Positions 50,966 through 59,051 are shown, counted from the stretch's first letter. The stretch is DNA of 64,000 nt from JAADHX01 sp964569385 (GCA_964569385.1 CAZMUM010000028.1:10423-74422); one strand, 5' to 3'. The notes: generated by a model from the sequence alone, not told the origin. A program made the numbers and translations.

Positions 50966-51571
50966 ATGCCAGGGCGGAAAGAGTCGGAGGCGCGAAAGGC
51001 CTACCGCGACCCAATAGCGAACGCACTGAAATGCGTCGCCGATGGGTCCCGGCATCCATTCTGTCCGTACGGCTCAGTCAGCAAAGGTGACGAGCTACTT
51101 GAGACGTTTGCTCTTGATCGTGGCCAGCTTGTCTCGCTCGGCGGACCTCGGGGCACGCGACTTCAAGTGGTCCAAAATCTCATGCCCTTGTGGGTAGAGG
51201 ACTCAAAGCACTGGCGGATGACGACGCGTGAGTACATCTACTTTCTCGCCACAAAGGACGTCGAAATCGCGTGGCATTGGCACCCGCTAACGAGCCCGCG
51301 CGAGGGGGATCCATCCGTTAGGCCGCACGCACATGTTCAGCTTCCCGAAGGAACTGCCTCGGCGAAAGCGCGAAAGGCGATCTCCAAACTTCACATACCG
51401 TCGGGCCGGGTCACTGTCGAACAGGTGGTGCGCTACATCATCGAGGAATGCGAAGTGGAGCCTCTCCATGACGATTGGGATCAGATTCTTTCCGCCGGTC
51501 ACGATCTCCACGTCGAGCACCGCACATGGCACAGCGATACCCCAACCAAGCTCGCTGATCCGAGTTCCTAG
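50966..51571 (+). CDS. 201-aa unknown protein, second gene of element cargo pair
   Basis: No named family recognised. The central part (TTREYIYFLATKDVEIAWHWHPLTSP ... VRPHAHVQLPEG) and C-terminal part (HIPSGRVTVEQVVRYIIEECEVEPLHDDWDQIL) look conserved in type: HWHP, PHAHV and H-IPSGRV give a His-rich surface that could bind metal. Near residue 30 is HPFCPYGS. Together with the 55-aa gene it forms the only intact cargo of the tRNA-Asn element. ATG start, weak SD. Confidence 0.6.
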   Translation: MPGRKESEARKAYRDPIANALKCVADGSRHPFCPYGSVSKGDELLETFALDRGQLVSLGGPRGTRLQVVQNLMPLWVEDSKHWRMTTREYIYFLATKDVEIAWHWHPLTSPREGDPSVRPHAHVQLPEGTASAKARKAISKLHIPSGRVTVEQVVRYIIEECEVEPLHDDWDQILSAGHDLHVEHRTWHSDTPTKLADPSS

Positions 51572-51937
51572 CCCGCCACGAACACCCAGCGGCGCATTCG
51601 GTTGACGATCATCCCGTCCAACGTGCCACCGCGCACATCTGACACCACATCAGGCTGACCCGCCCAGCGCGTCGGGCAGTCCAAGACTGGTTTGGTCGCT
51701 GGAACTCGGTCTTGACCGGAGCAGCGGCAGCCGTCGGTACGATCAGTGGCTTGATCGCGCTAGCGTTGCACTTTGTGAGTTGACGTACTCAATACCCACA
51801 AGGACTGGCATCTCAGACCACACCCTGACCACGCGAGCGACCGAAGCCATCCGAAAGAGACGACATCGACGCCGCACGCGCCGTTGTTCTTCAAGGGTTT
51901 GGGAAGGTTGCAGGATGTCTGGGACGCATGGAGCGTT
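51572..51937 (+). other. Gene-free right part of the tRNA-Asn element
   Basis: No gene supported. A stop-terminated frame ending at 51783 would encode WFGRWNSVLTGAAAAV followed by a hydrophobic helix, perhaps the tail of a lost membrane protein. ACCCTGACCACGCGAGCG near 51826 resembles CCTGACCACACTGAGACCACGC near 50219 in the left flank. Confidence 0.4.
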
Positions 51938-51980
51938 CTGTTAATCCGCAGGTCGTGGGTTCGAGCCCCACCCCCGGAGC
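51938..51980 (+). repeat. Right att-like direct repeat (displaced tRNA-Asn 3' end)
   Basis: Exact copy of 50119-50161. It is followed by CA, so the original discriminator G plus CCA is retained here but not in the intact tRNA gene. Confidence 0.85.
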
Positions 51981-51984
51981 CAGA

Positions 51985-52012
51985 AACGCCCGCAGCTTCG
52001 GCTGCGGGCGTT
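51985..52012 (+). terminator. Terminator hairpin, probably of the original tRNA-Asn gene
   Basis: A perfect 12-bp stem AACGCCCGCAGC / GCTGCGGGCGTT with a TTCG tetraloop, followed by T-rich CGTTGTTGG. Confidence 0.75.
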
Positions 52013-52039
52013 CGTTGTTGGCGTAGCATAAACACCTCA

Positions 52040-52116
52040 GGGCCTGTAGCTCAGTTGGTTAGAGCAAGCGACTCATAATCGCTCGGTCGTGGGTTCGAGC
52101 CCCACCAGGCCCACCA
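52040..52116 (+). tRNA. tRNA with CAT anticodon (Ile2 favoured, else Met)
   Basis: Acceptor GGGCCTG/CAGGCCC, D-arm GCTC/GAGC, anticodon stem AGCGA-CTCATAA-TCGCT, T-arm GTGGG/CCCAC and encoded CCA. The CAT anticodon is shared by elongator Met and lysidine-modified Ile2. C4-G69, C5-G68 and U12-A23 agree with TilS recognition, and the anticodon arm closely resembles E. coli tRNA-Ile2. Not an initiator tRNA: the acceptor 1-72 pair is matched. Confidence 0.9.
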
Positions 52117-52153
52117 CGAATATCCGAGCGTTTCTGGACTCAGACCTACCTGA

Positions 52154-52189
52154 CACCGGGAAACGTCCGCCCGCAGCCGTTTCCCGGTG
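52154..52189 (+). terminator. 12-bp perfect hairpin before MFS gene
   Basis: CACCGGGAAACG / CGTTTCCCGGTG with a 12-nt loop, ending 13 nt before the MFS start codon. It could terminate the tRNA transcript or act as a 5'-UTR or operator element of the transporter gene. Confidence 0.5.
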
Positions 52190-52202
52190 ACAGCAAAGGT
52201 CT

Positions 52203-53543
52203 ATGACAGTTCAGACTCGACGAAAAGGTCCAGGGCAGTTCGCATCGAAGACCCCATGGACGATTCTGTTTGTGGCCATCGCTACCGCGGTCATGACCGG
52301 CCCAGGGCAGACAATTGGTGTGTCGGTGTTTATCGATCACTTCGTTGTAGACCTCGATCTGACTCGTTCGCAGGTGAGCGCGGCGTATCTGGTCGGCACT
52401 CTCACCGGAGCGACTGCACTGCCCTTCGTGGGACGGTTCGTTGACCGCCGCGGAGTGCGCCTAGCCCAAGTGCTCGTCGGTTCAGGGTTCGTGCTGGCCT
52501 TGGTGAACATGTCGTTTGTCAACGGGATCGTATGGCTAAGCATCGGGTTCGTTGGCATCAGAATGCTGGGACAGGGATCGTTGTCTTTGGTGTCTACGGT
52601 GACCGTTTCGGTCGCGTTCACGGAACGCAGGGGGCTCGCGCTTGGGCTGTTCGCCGTCGCATCAGCAGGACTGATGGCCCTGGTGCCATACGTGTTGAAT
52701 CTGAGCATCGACGCCATCGGTTGGGAAAAGACCTGGCTCGCGGCCGCGGTAGCGGTCGGAGTAACCGTGATTCCACTTGGGTGGTTCGGCCTTGTCTCTC
52801 TACCCCGCGGCAACGCAGATCCAGAAGAAACCGGAGCGGGCGGTCGCAAACAGCTACCTGACAGCTCGGCGGTCAATACCCCTGTGAGCACCGGATCGCC
52901 TGTAGGGCCTGGGTTGCCTATGGCGGCGTTTGTGGCTGGTCGGGTGGTACCCAGGTCATTCACCCGAGCAGAGGCTGTTCGAACTCGATCGTTTTGGATC
53001 ATCACCGTTGCCAGCAGCACTGCCGGGATGTTGACGACGGCGCTCAACTTCCACCAGATCGACTTACTTGGCGCTGCTGGGTTGTCCGAGGGCGCAGCGG
53101 CGGCGATGTTCATTCCACAAGTTGTCGGCTCGACCATCGCTGGGCTCGGTTTCGGGTATGCCGCCGACCGGCTTGGGGCCCGTTTCTTGCCCGCCATCGC
53201 CATGGCGCTACTCGCAGTGGCGCATCTCCTCGCTGCTACTGCTGCACCTGGGGTGGCGGTGGTTGCCTATGCAATATCGCTCGGAGCTAGCGGTGGAGCG
53301 GTGCGAGTGGTGACGGCCACCTTGCTTCCGAAGTGGTTTGGCACGGCCCACATCGGATCGATCCAAGGTATCCAGAACCTCGTTGGCGTTGGCGCCTCGG
53401 CGCTCGGGCCGGTTGCTTTGGCCCTAACCCAATCGGCCTACGGTTCGTATCCGCCCGCGGTGTTGACACTCGCCGCCATTCCGACGGTATCGATGTTGTT
53501 CGCTTTGACCAGAGACCATCACATCCGCCCAGTCGAGGAATAG
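52203..53543 (+). CDS. MFS transporter
   Basis: A 446-aa major facilitator with about 12 helices. Helix 2-3 loop has GRFVDRRGVRLAQV (the G-x3-D-R-x-G/R-R motif). The long cytoplasmic linker between the halves is at ~205-260 (RGNADPEETGAGGRKQLPDSS), and the second-half loop is ADRLGARFL. Similar in style to oxalate/formate- or monocarboxylate-type carriers. Substrate unknown. An AAAGG lies 3-4 nt before the ATG, and a strong hairpin precedes it. Confidence 0.8.
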   Translation: MTVQTRRKGPGQFASKTPWTILFVAIATAVMTGPGQTIGVSVFIDHFVVDLDLTRSQVSAAYLVGTLTGATALPFVGRFVDRRGVRLAQVLVGSGFVLALVNMSFVNGIVWLSIGFVGIRMLGQGSLSLVSTVTVSVAFTERRGLALGLFAVASAGLMALVPYVLNLSIDAIGWEKTWLAAAVAVGVTVIPLGWFGLVSLPRGNADPEETGAGGRKQLPDSSAVNTPVSTGSPVGPGLPMAAFVAGRVVPRSFTRAEAVRTRSFWIITVASSTAGMLTTALNFHQIDLLGAAGLSEGAAAAMFIPQVVGSTIAGLGFGYAADRLGARFLPAIAMALLAVAHLLAATAAPGVAVVAYAISLGASGGAVRVVTATLLPKWFGTAHIGSIQGIQNLVGVGASALGPVALALTQSAYGSYPPAVLTLAAIPTVSMLFALTRDHHIRPVEE

Positions 53544-53600
53544 TCCAACCGCCTAGTAGGCCAATCGACAAATAGGACAGAAGTCGCACCGTCGGCCTCG

Positions 53601-53606
53601 TACAGT
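53601..53606 (+). promoter_or_regulatory. -10 hexamer TACAGT for leaderless yqeY mRNA
   Basis: TACAGT, 7 nt before the ATG at 53614. Confidence 0.5.
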
Positions 53607-53613
53607 TGAGCAC

Positions 53614-54060
53614 ATGCTCGTTGACACCCTCCGCGCCGACATGACCGCTGCCATGAAGCAGCGCGACACCATCACCCTTGGCACCATCCGGTCCGTTATC
53701 GCTGCCGTCCAAGAAGCCGAAGTCTCGGGACCATCGTCCAAGACGTTGTCAGACGACGAGGTTCTAAAGGTCATCGCCAGTCAGGCCAAGCGGCGTGTCG
53801 AGGCCGCCGAGGCCTTCGACCAGGGTGGCGCTACCGAACGGGCCGACAAGGAACGGGCCGAGTTGGTCATTCTTGAGGCCTACTTGCCTAAGAAGCTCTC
53901 TGACGACGAAGTGGTGGCGTTAGTCGAGCAGACATTGGCCGACGAAGGCTTCAGCGAGATGGCACAGATGGGTCAGGCCATGAAGGCCGTCAACGCCAAG
54001 GTCGACGGCCGCGCCGACGGCCGAGTCGTGGCTGGCTTGGTTAAGGAACGGCTCGGCTAA
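53614..54060 (+). CDS. yqeY: GatB/YqeY domain protein
   Basis: A 148-aa stand-alone YqeY protein related to the tail domain of GatB. LRADMTAAMKQRDTITLGTIRSVIAAVQEAEV, LSDDEVLKVIASQAKRR and LEAYLPKKLSDDEV match the family from end to end. Its cellular role is unclear; it may bind tRNA. Complete. Convergent with the aldo/keto reductase gene, 14 nt apart. Confidence 0.9.
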   Translation: MLVDTLRADMTAAMKQRDTITLGTIRSVIAAVQEAEVSGPSSKTLSDDEVLKVIASQAKRRVEAAEAFDQGGATERADKERAELVILEAYLPKKLSDDEVVALVEQTLADEGFSEMAQMGQAMKAVNAKVDGRADGRVVAGLVKERLG

Positions 54061-54074
54061 AGCCAGCTCCGGGT

Positions 54075-54956
54075 CTAAATCCGTTCGAGGTCGGCTCCAT
54101 CGAACAACGCGCTCACGTCGTGGTCTTGGGTCAACTCGACCATCTCCTGATGCGACGGCGCAGCCCCGTTTCCTTGAGCTGCTTCGATGATGGCTGGTAG
54201 TAGACGAGCGTCGCTCGTCGTGTTCAAGAAAAGATCAGGACTCGCCAGAACGTATCGAACAGAAGTGGCTATGGCCCCTGCATCGGTCAGCGGTTGGTAC
54301 CAACTGAACTTTCCCATATCGGTGCTAGGCCATCGACGGCGGGCCACCGCCTTGATGGTCTGGTTGGCGACACCGCGTTCGGCGGTCATGGCTCGCAGCG
54401 TCTCGACGTCGGATCGAAAGGCCGGGTCTTGCATCAAGGTGAAGTTGTACGGGTAGAGCACCGAGTCGAAGTCGAACCGCTCGAGGCTCTGCATCAACAT
54501 TGCGGGGATACGCGTACCGTGGCCCGTTACTCCGATAAAGCGCACGAGACCTTCGTCTCGGGCCTTAGCCATTGCTTCGACTACTCCGCCAGGCCCATGA
54601 GCGGTCTCGAAGTCGTCGAGTTCGACAAGGTTGTGGAGCTGGATCAGGTCAACCTGATCGACACCAAGCCGATCGAGTGATTCTTCGAGTTGGCGCCTAG
54701 CGGCTTGTCCGTCTCGCTCGCCGGTCTTGGTGGCGAGGAAAATCTCAGAGCGGTGTTCAGCCAACCACGGCGCCAACTTCAGCTCGCTTTCGCCATAGGA
54801 GCGGGCGGTGTCGAAGTGGTTGATACCAGCAGCCCGAATCAAGTCGATGGTCGCGTCGGCCCGTTCTTGGCTCATGCCGCCAAGCCCGGCCGCGCCGAAA
54901 ATGACACGCGAACTCTGATGGCCGGTTCGACCAAATTCGAGAGTTTCGATGGCCAT
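54075..54956 (-). CDS. Aldo/keto reductase family protein
   Basis: A 293-aa NADPH-type oxidoreductase with TIM-barrel motifs: IFGAAGLGGM, INHFDTARSYGESELKLAPWL (catalytic Asp and Tyr), FLATKTGERDG (Lys) and VDLIQLHNL (His). TGHGTRI and the C-terminal half (VANQTIKAVARRRW) resemble AKRs with a shortened cofactor region. Substrate unknown. The start MAIETLEFGRTG fits the family and has GGGAGA about 9 nt upstream; an upstream extension of 41 residues looks spurious. Confidence 0.85.
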   Translation of the reverse strand: MAIETLEFGRTGHQSSRVIFGAAGLGGMSQERADATIDLIRAAGINHFDTARSYGESELKLAPWLAEHRSEIFLATKTGERDGQAARRQLEESLDRLGVDQVDLIQLHNLVELDDFETAHGPGGVVEAMAKARDEGLVRFIGVTGHGTRIPAMLMQSLERFDFDSVLYPYNFTLMQDPAFRSDVETLRAMTAERGVANQTIKAVARRRWPSTDMGKFSWYQPLTDAGAIATSVRYVLASPDLFLNTTSDARLLPAIIEAAQGNGAAPSHQEMVELTQDHDVSALFDGADLERI

Positions 54957-55011
54957 TGGAAGGTCTCCCGTCGGTTGAGCGTGCGTTCTGGCGACCCTAC
55001 TCCTGGCCGGG

Positions 55012-55647
55012 CTACGAAGTGCAACCCGACGGGTCGTCACTGCAAAACGGCATCTCGTAGGGTGCGCCGGTTTGACCAATCTGGGTGACGACTAGAGAGT
55101 CGAGCCAGGCGACAACGGCCGACGTCGAAACCTCGGCGCTTTTGGACGTCTTGGCTATGAAGGTTCGGTTGTGTTCGAACCAGACGACCGCTCCTGTAGC
55201 TGTTAACACACATCCCGATTGCGTCGAGCGAATCTCAATCGCCTCGGCCTCGACCCCAGCTGCATCGCAAGCGCCGGACTCGGTCTCAGCTATTGATGCA
55301 TCTTCTTGGTCGGGGTTAGCGGCGTTCGGCACGACATACTCGAACTCTTGGTAGGAGTCCGGCCCAACTATGAAGTCGGTGATGCGGATTTCGCCCACGG
55401 TGCTGGCCGAACCCGGTGGCGCCGCCGTGGCGGTAAAGAACCAGGCGTCGAAAGGGGCATCTGCCTCCCTGGCCGCAGCTAGTTGCGGCTCCGTTGGAGC
55501 GACGATGTCCATCACCAGGGGCACATGGGCGAAGCGGAACACCGGCCATTCATTGCGCTGTTCGACATCGACTTGTTCTTTGTCGGCTTCTGAGCAGGCA
55601 CCGAGCAGAAACAGTGCGGCGATGAGTGCGCCTACTGGTCTAACCAT
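55012..55647 (-). CDS. Putative lipoprotein
   Basis: A 211-aa secreted protein. Signal peptide MVRPVGALIAALFLLGAC with lipobox LGAC at Cys18. The mature part has four Cys: SGACDAAG, QSGCVL and the final FCSDDPSGC, so disulfides are likely. No known domain (contains EWPVFRFAHVPLVMDI and AVVWFEHNRTFIAKTSKS). The start overlaps the end of the upstream 186-aa gene by 16 nt, so they are probably co-transcribed and co-translated. Confidence 0.65.
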   Translation of the reverse strand: MVRPVGALIAALFLLGACSEADKEQVDVEQRNEWPVFRFAHVPLVMDIVAPTEPQLAAAREADAPFDAWFFTATAAPPGSASTVGEIRITDFIVGPDSYQEFEYVVPNAANPDQEDASIAETESGACDAAGVEAEAIEIRSTQSGCVLTATGAVVWFEHNRTFIAKTSKSAEVSTSAVVAWLDSLVVTQIGQTGAPYEMPFCSDDPSGCTS

Positions 55648-56192
55648 GAGGGTGCTCGGTCGAGCATGTACGTGCTGACCTCTGCACATAGATCGAGTAC
55701 GCCACAAAGGTCTTCGTTGCCGGTGACGATGGCAGTGAGCGACAAGGGAATGCGGCCGACGATGGCGAGGGTGCGCTGAGCGGGGTCGGTTATCGACGCA
55801 AACGAATCGATGGCCGACACTTCGATTGGCAATGTGGTCGTGCCGATACCGGCAAGGTCGGTGGCAAGAATCAGGAGGTCTGGGCCGTGAGTCATGGGTG
55901 GCAACGACCAGTTGAAGCTGAGCGAAACCAGAAAGTCGTCCTCGGGCAGATCGCCGTCGTCGAGCGACATCACCGCGTCTTCGAATGCGAGCAGCACGCG
56001 AGGTTCGGCCTCTAGGGCAAGGTGCAGATCAAGTGGGCCACCGCACGCCTCGGCGGGGTGGAGGTCGACTTCCCATGCTTGGCGCAACGAGTATGTCTCG
56101 ATGAAGTGTCGTTCGTCGTGAATGTGAAATCCGTGTTCGACGGCATGTTCTTTAAGGTCGGTTACGAATCCTGCGAGGTCTATTGCTGCCAT
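55632..56192 (-). CDS. Unknown soluble protein paired with a lipoprotein
   Basis: A 186-aa acidic cytoplasmic protein with no recognised family. Features: HIHDERHFIETYSLRQAWEVDLHPAEACGGPLDLHLALE at 22-60, which looks like a conserved block, and DEDDFLVSLSFNWSLPP-like strands. AAAGG stands ~11 nt before the ATG. Overlaps the lipoprotein gene at its 3' end. Divergent from the inositol-monophosphatase-family gene. Confidence 0.6.
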   Translation of the reverse strand: MAAIDLAGFVTDLKEHAVEHGFHIHDERHFIETYSLRQAWEVDLHPAEACGGPLDLHLALEAEPRVLLAFEDAVMSLDDGDLPEDDFLVSLSFNWSLPPMTHGPDLLILATDLAGIGTTTLPIEVSAIDSFASITDPAQRTLAIVGRIPLSLTAIVTGNEDLCGVLDLCAEVSTYMLDRAPSWLDQ

Positions 56193-56249
56193 ATCGATGA
56201 CAGCCTTTCACATCGGTGCGACACGGGTGTCGGCACCCCGCCTCGCAGG

Positions 56250-56255
56250 TAGCGT
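56250..56255 (+). promoter_or_regulatory. -10 hexamer TAGCGT for leaderless mRNA
   Basis: TAGCGT, 7 nt before the GTG at 56263. Confidence 0.5.
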
Positions 56256-56262
56256 CTAGTGG

Positions 56263-57015
56263 GTGACCGACGACGATTGGCTTGAGGTGCTTGACGTGGC
56301 TGCCGCCGCTGTTAAGGCCGAGCTCGATGCCTTCGACGATAAGTCGGCCACCGGTGAACGGCCCGACCAGTATGCGTTTGATCTGGCGGCTGATGCTGTG
56401 GTGCTTGCCACTGTGGCCCCAACTGGAGCGGGCACGTTCAGCGAGGAATCGGGCGTGAAGCCAGGCCGAACGTCGGAGATCGTGGTCATCGACCCCGTTG
56501 ACGGCTCGACCAACGCCAGTCGCGGCATCCCTCATTTCAACACCAGCCTCGCGGTGCTCGACGACGACGGTGTTCGTGTCGGGCTGGTCGTGAATCAGGC
56601 AACAGGCGAGACATTCTCCGCTGTTCGAGGCCGCGGCGCCCATCTGGATGGCGAGCCGATCAAGGCTGCAGCGTGCAGGCAGCTGAGCAGTTCCATCATC
56701 GCCATTAACGGTGTGCCCGACGGACACCTCGGGTGGGCCCAGTACCGCAGCTTTGGTGCGGCGGCTCTCGACATTGCCTACGTGGCTGCCGGCCGAGTCG
56801 ATGGGTTTGTTGATTCTGTTAGTCAGCTTGGCCTTTGGGACTACGCCGCGGCGCATCTCATAGCGCTCGAGGCTGGCGCCGTCGCCGCCGAGCTTGATGG
56901 CTACGAGCTTCTCCATCGCGATCATGCCGCACGCCGGGGCGTTCTCTATGCGTCTTCCCCGGCTCTTCTCGACGAGCTTTTGGCTGCGTTCAGGCCGCCG
57001 ACGGATACATCATGA
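56263..57015 (+). CDS. Inositol monophosphatase-family phosphatase
   Basis: A 250-aa Mg-dependent sugar/inositol phosphatase. Metal-binding motifs are FSEESG, IDPVDGSTN and LWDYAAAHLIALEAGA. Substrates of this family include inositol-1-phosphate, fructose-1,6-bisphosphate, 3'-phosphoadenosine phosphate and histidinol phosphate. The motif set does not decide between them. GTG start with TAGCGT box and no SD. The stop overlaps the Nudix gene start (ATGA). Confidence 0.87.
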   Translation: MTDDDWLEVLDVAAAAVKAELDAFDDKSATGERPDQYAFDLAADAVVLATVAPTGAGTFSEESGVKPGRTSEIVVIDPVDGSTNASRGIPHFNTSLAVLDDDGVRVGLVVNQATGETFSAVRGRGAHLDGEPIKAAACRQLSSSIIAINGVPDGHLGWAQYRSFGAAALDIAYVAAGRVDGFVDSVSQLGLWDYAAAHLIALEAGAVAAELDGYELLHRDHAARRGVLYASSPALLDELLAAFRPPTDTS

Positions 57016-57545
57016 CGACTTCTGCATCGGGTCTGCACGCTCTCGTGCTGCGCCAGTTCGGTCGATTTCCGGTGAGCGTCAGGCACTTCATTGTTGGCCT
57101 GACATCGCCTGCCTATCGGCTCGGAATGGTGGCGGTGATTACGTCCGACGACGGTCGGCTGTTGCTGGCGAGGCACTCATATCGTCAAGGTTGGGGCCTA
57201 CCAGGCGGCATGCTTGGATGGAGCGAAGAACCAGAGGTCGCCATTCACCGTGAGGTAGCCGAAGAGCTTGGCATTCAAGTGATCGAGACGGGCCCGTTGG
57301 TGATTCGCCACCGCCGTCGGCCAAGGCGCGTGGAGTACTACTTCAGCTTTGGTCTGCGTTCTGGAGTGACCCCCGAGTCTGTGGCTCCAGCTAGCCCCGA
57401 GATCGAGGAGGTCAGGTGGTTCGACGTCGATGATCTTCCCCGCCTCGAGCGCACGCCAGGGAACACGACCGAGATTTTGTCGATGTTGCTTGCTCGACGG
57501 TTCCCAGAGCGGTTTCCGGCTCCAACCGACGTCCTCGATAGGTAG
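57012..57545 (+). CDS. Nudix hydrolase
   Basis: A 177-aa protein. Nudix box GGMLGWSEEPEVAIHREVAEELGI fits G-x5-E-x7-R-E-U-x-E-E-x-G-U. Hydrolyses nucleoside diphosphate-linked substrates; exact substrate unknown. WGLPGG precedes the box, and a 40-residue N-terminal lead (LHALVLRQFGRFPVSVRHFIVG) resembles that of membrane-associated or phospholipid-type Nudix proteins. Coupled to the phosphatase gene. Confidence 0.87.
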   Translation: MTTSASGLHALVLRQFGRFPVSVRHFIVGLTSPAYRLGMVAVITSDDGRLLLARHSYRQGWGLPGGMLGWSEEPEVAIHREVAEELGIQVIETGPLVIRHRRRPRRVEYYFSFGLRSGVTPESVAPASPEIEEVRWFDVDDLPRLERTPGNTTEILSMLLARRFPERFPAPTDVLDR

Positions 57546-57563
57546 AGGCGTTCGGTTTGGGCC

Positions 57564-57569
57564 TACGGT
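57564..57569 (+). promoter_or_regulatory. -10 hexamer TACGGT for leaderless mRNA
   Basis: TACGGT, 6 nt before the ATG at 57576. Confidence 0.5.
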
Positions 57570-57575
57570 TGGAAC

Positions 57576-58418
57576 ATGGCATCCACTGTTCAACGCCTCG
57601 GGGCGATTACCAACCTTGTCCACGGCTTCATCTACTTCGCGCCGGAGGCGGCCGAGGAGTACTCGGCCATCGATCTGACAGGCCGGGCTCAGTACTTCGG
57701 AAGTCGGGCAGCGCCGATGGGTGCAGTTGGTCCCGAATTGGTAGTAGCTACGTTTTTTAACTTCTGGCCAGGGATCGTGGGCGAGGCCATTCCTGGGGCC
57801 TGGGCCATGGCTTCGCCAGATGCGATTCAGCAGGCTCGGCTTCGGGCTGCCGGTCGCGTACTCGCTCGTGCGTGTCCCGACCTTGACCCCGCCGACGTCG
57901 ACGAGGCGACGGCAATCGCCGCGTCGATGGTCGACGGAGTAGGCGACGAAGGCAAACCGCTGGCAGCTGCAAACCGGGCCGTGGTTCTGCCTGACGATCC
58001 GGTCGTTCGTCTGTGGCAGCTCGTGACGATCATTCGTGAATGGCGCGGCGATGCTCATGTCGCCGCATTGTGTAGTGCGCCGGTTACGGCTGTCGAGGCT
58101 CTCGTACTGCATGCGGCTACGGGTCAAGTCACCGAGGCTGTCCTCCGCTCATCGCGACGATGGCCCGACGCCGACTGGGCCGCGGGAGTCGAAGCATTGC
58201 AGCAGCGTGGCCTGGTTGACAGCGATGGCTCGTTTGGCGATGCTGGCCGACAGTTTCGCGACGACATCGAGCAACGCACCGACGAAGCCTCCCAACCGCT
58301 GGTCGACGCGGTCGGAGACGTGTCGGCGCAGCGGCTGTGCGACTTGCTTGTCCCGATACGGTCAGGACTGTTGAGTGCCAAGGTGTTTCCGTGGCTCGAC
58401 GCCGATTCCGGTGACTAG
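57576..58418 (+). CDS. SCO6745-like protein
   Basis: A 280-aa actinobacterial protein of unknown function. The N-terminal landmark IYFAPEAAEEYSAIDLTGRAQYFGSRAAPMGAVGPELVVATFFNFWP is typical of SCO6745-type proteins. The middle contains VRLWQLVTIIREWRGDAHVAAL and the C-terminal part has a winged-helix-like segment (WAAGVEALQQRGLVDSDGSFGDAGRQFRDDIE). It may therefore be a ligand-sensing or DNA-associated protein. Leaderless start. Confidence 0.78.
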   Translation: MASTVQRLGAITNLVHGFIYFAPEAAEEYSAIDLTGRAQYFGSRAAPMGAVGPELVVATFFNFWPGIVGEAIPGAWAMASPDAIQQARLRAAGRVLARACPDLDPADVDEATAIAASMVDGVGDEGKPLAAANRAVVLPDDPVVRLWQLVTIIREWRGDAHVAALCSAPVTAVEALVLHAATGQVTEAVLRSSRRWPDADWAAGVEALQQRGLVDSDGSFGDAGRQFRDDIEQRTDEASQPLVDAVGDVSAQRLCDLLVPIRSGLLSAKVFPWLDADSGD

Positions 58419-58469
58419 CTCGGCGGTTCAGTTCGGTGATGGCAGTGGCCGTGGCTCTCGAACTGGCTG

Positions 58470-59051
58470 TTACTCGAGGCTGAACGGTGGATATTCGTCG
58501 GTCAACAACATGACGTAGGCGTTTGTCTTCATCGAGAGCCTGAAAGCCTTGACCACGAAGTCGTGGATTCCTTGGGGCCACTTGCCTGTGAACAGAACCG
58601 CGAAGAAGGCAGCGATGTAGGCAAGTTCGGCGACAAAGAAGATGATCCCGGTGAAGATCATGATCGGGATGGCCATGATCAACCGAAAGAAGACGGTAAG
58701 TCGGTTCCGGTCGGTCAGCGCCACCTCGAAGCTGGTGACCACCGGGCTTCCTCCGGGGTCTGCTGTCTGGGCCTCGAAGGCAAATGGTGGATAGCCGCTG
58801 TACAGAAAACCCGCATATGCGGCGACTCTGGCTGAGTACCGCAGGCTCATGGCCAATATGTTGGCCATACCTTCTGGCATCTTTCCGGTGATCACGATGG
58901 TGAACCACGCGATAACGGCCACAATCTGGGCCACGATGGCCACAAAATATGCCACAAAGAAGTGTGGAATTGCCATTATCCACTGAACGAGTGGTCGCCA
59001 CCTGGCCATCTCGAGCGGTGAGTCGATTTCGTAGGTAACTGGATAGGTCAT
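58470..59051 (-). CDS. DUF4389 membrane protein
   Basis: A 193-aa protein with four transmembrane helices in two similar halves. Each half has the pattern RxxxxxIMAIPHF / RLIMAIPIMIF, a hydrophobic helix pair, TGKxPxGxxxF, and ends YPPF (GYPPFAFE, EYPPFSLE). This internal duplication is characteristic of DUF4389. Function unknown. AAGGGG lies ~8 nt before the ATG. Confidence 0.85.
   Translation of the reverse strand: MTYPVTYEIDSPLEMARWRPLVQWIMAIPHFFVAYFVAIVAQIVAVIAWFTIVITGKMPEGMANILAMSLRYSARVAAYAGFLYSGYPPFAFEAQTADPGGSPVVTSFEVALTDRNRLTVFFRLIMAIPIMIFTGIIFFVAELAYIAAFFAVLFTGKWPQGIHDFVVKAFRLSMKTNAYVMLLTDEYPPFSLE

Larger units (their letters stand above)
50119..51980 (+). mobile_element. Decayed integrative element in tRNA-Asn
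   Basis: Bounded by perfect 43-bp copies of the tRNA-Asn 3' part. The left copy completes the intact tRNA; the right copy, with CCA and the original terminator behind it, is the displaced host end. Inside: a terminase-small-subunit-like fragment, a 55-aa and a 201-aa gene with a strong SD unlike the host's, and a more AT-rich stretch near 50640-50740. No integrase or excisionase remains, so it is probably a deletion remnant of a prophage or island. Confidence 0.7.

Noticed and set aside
50119..51980. Insertion sequence or transposon
   Set aside because: The 43-bp repeats are tRNA-derived and direct, with no terminal inverted repeats or transposase; tRNA-site integration explains them better.
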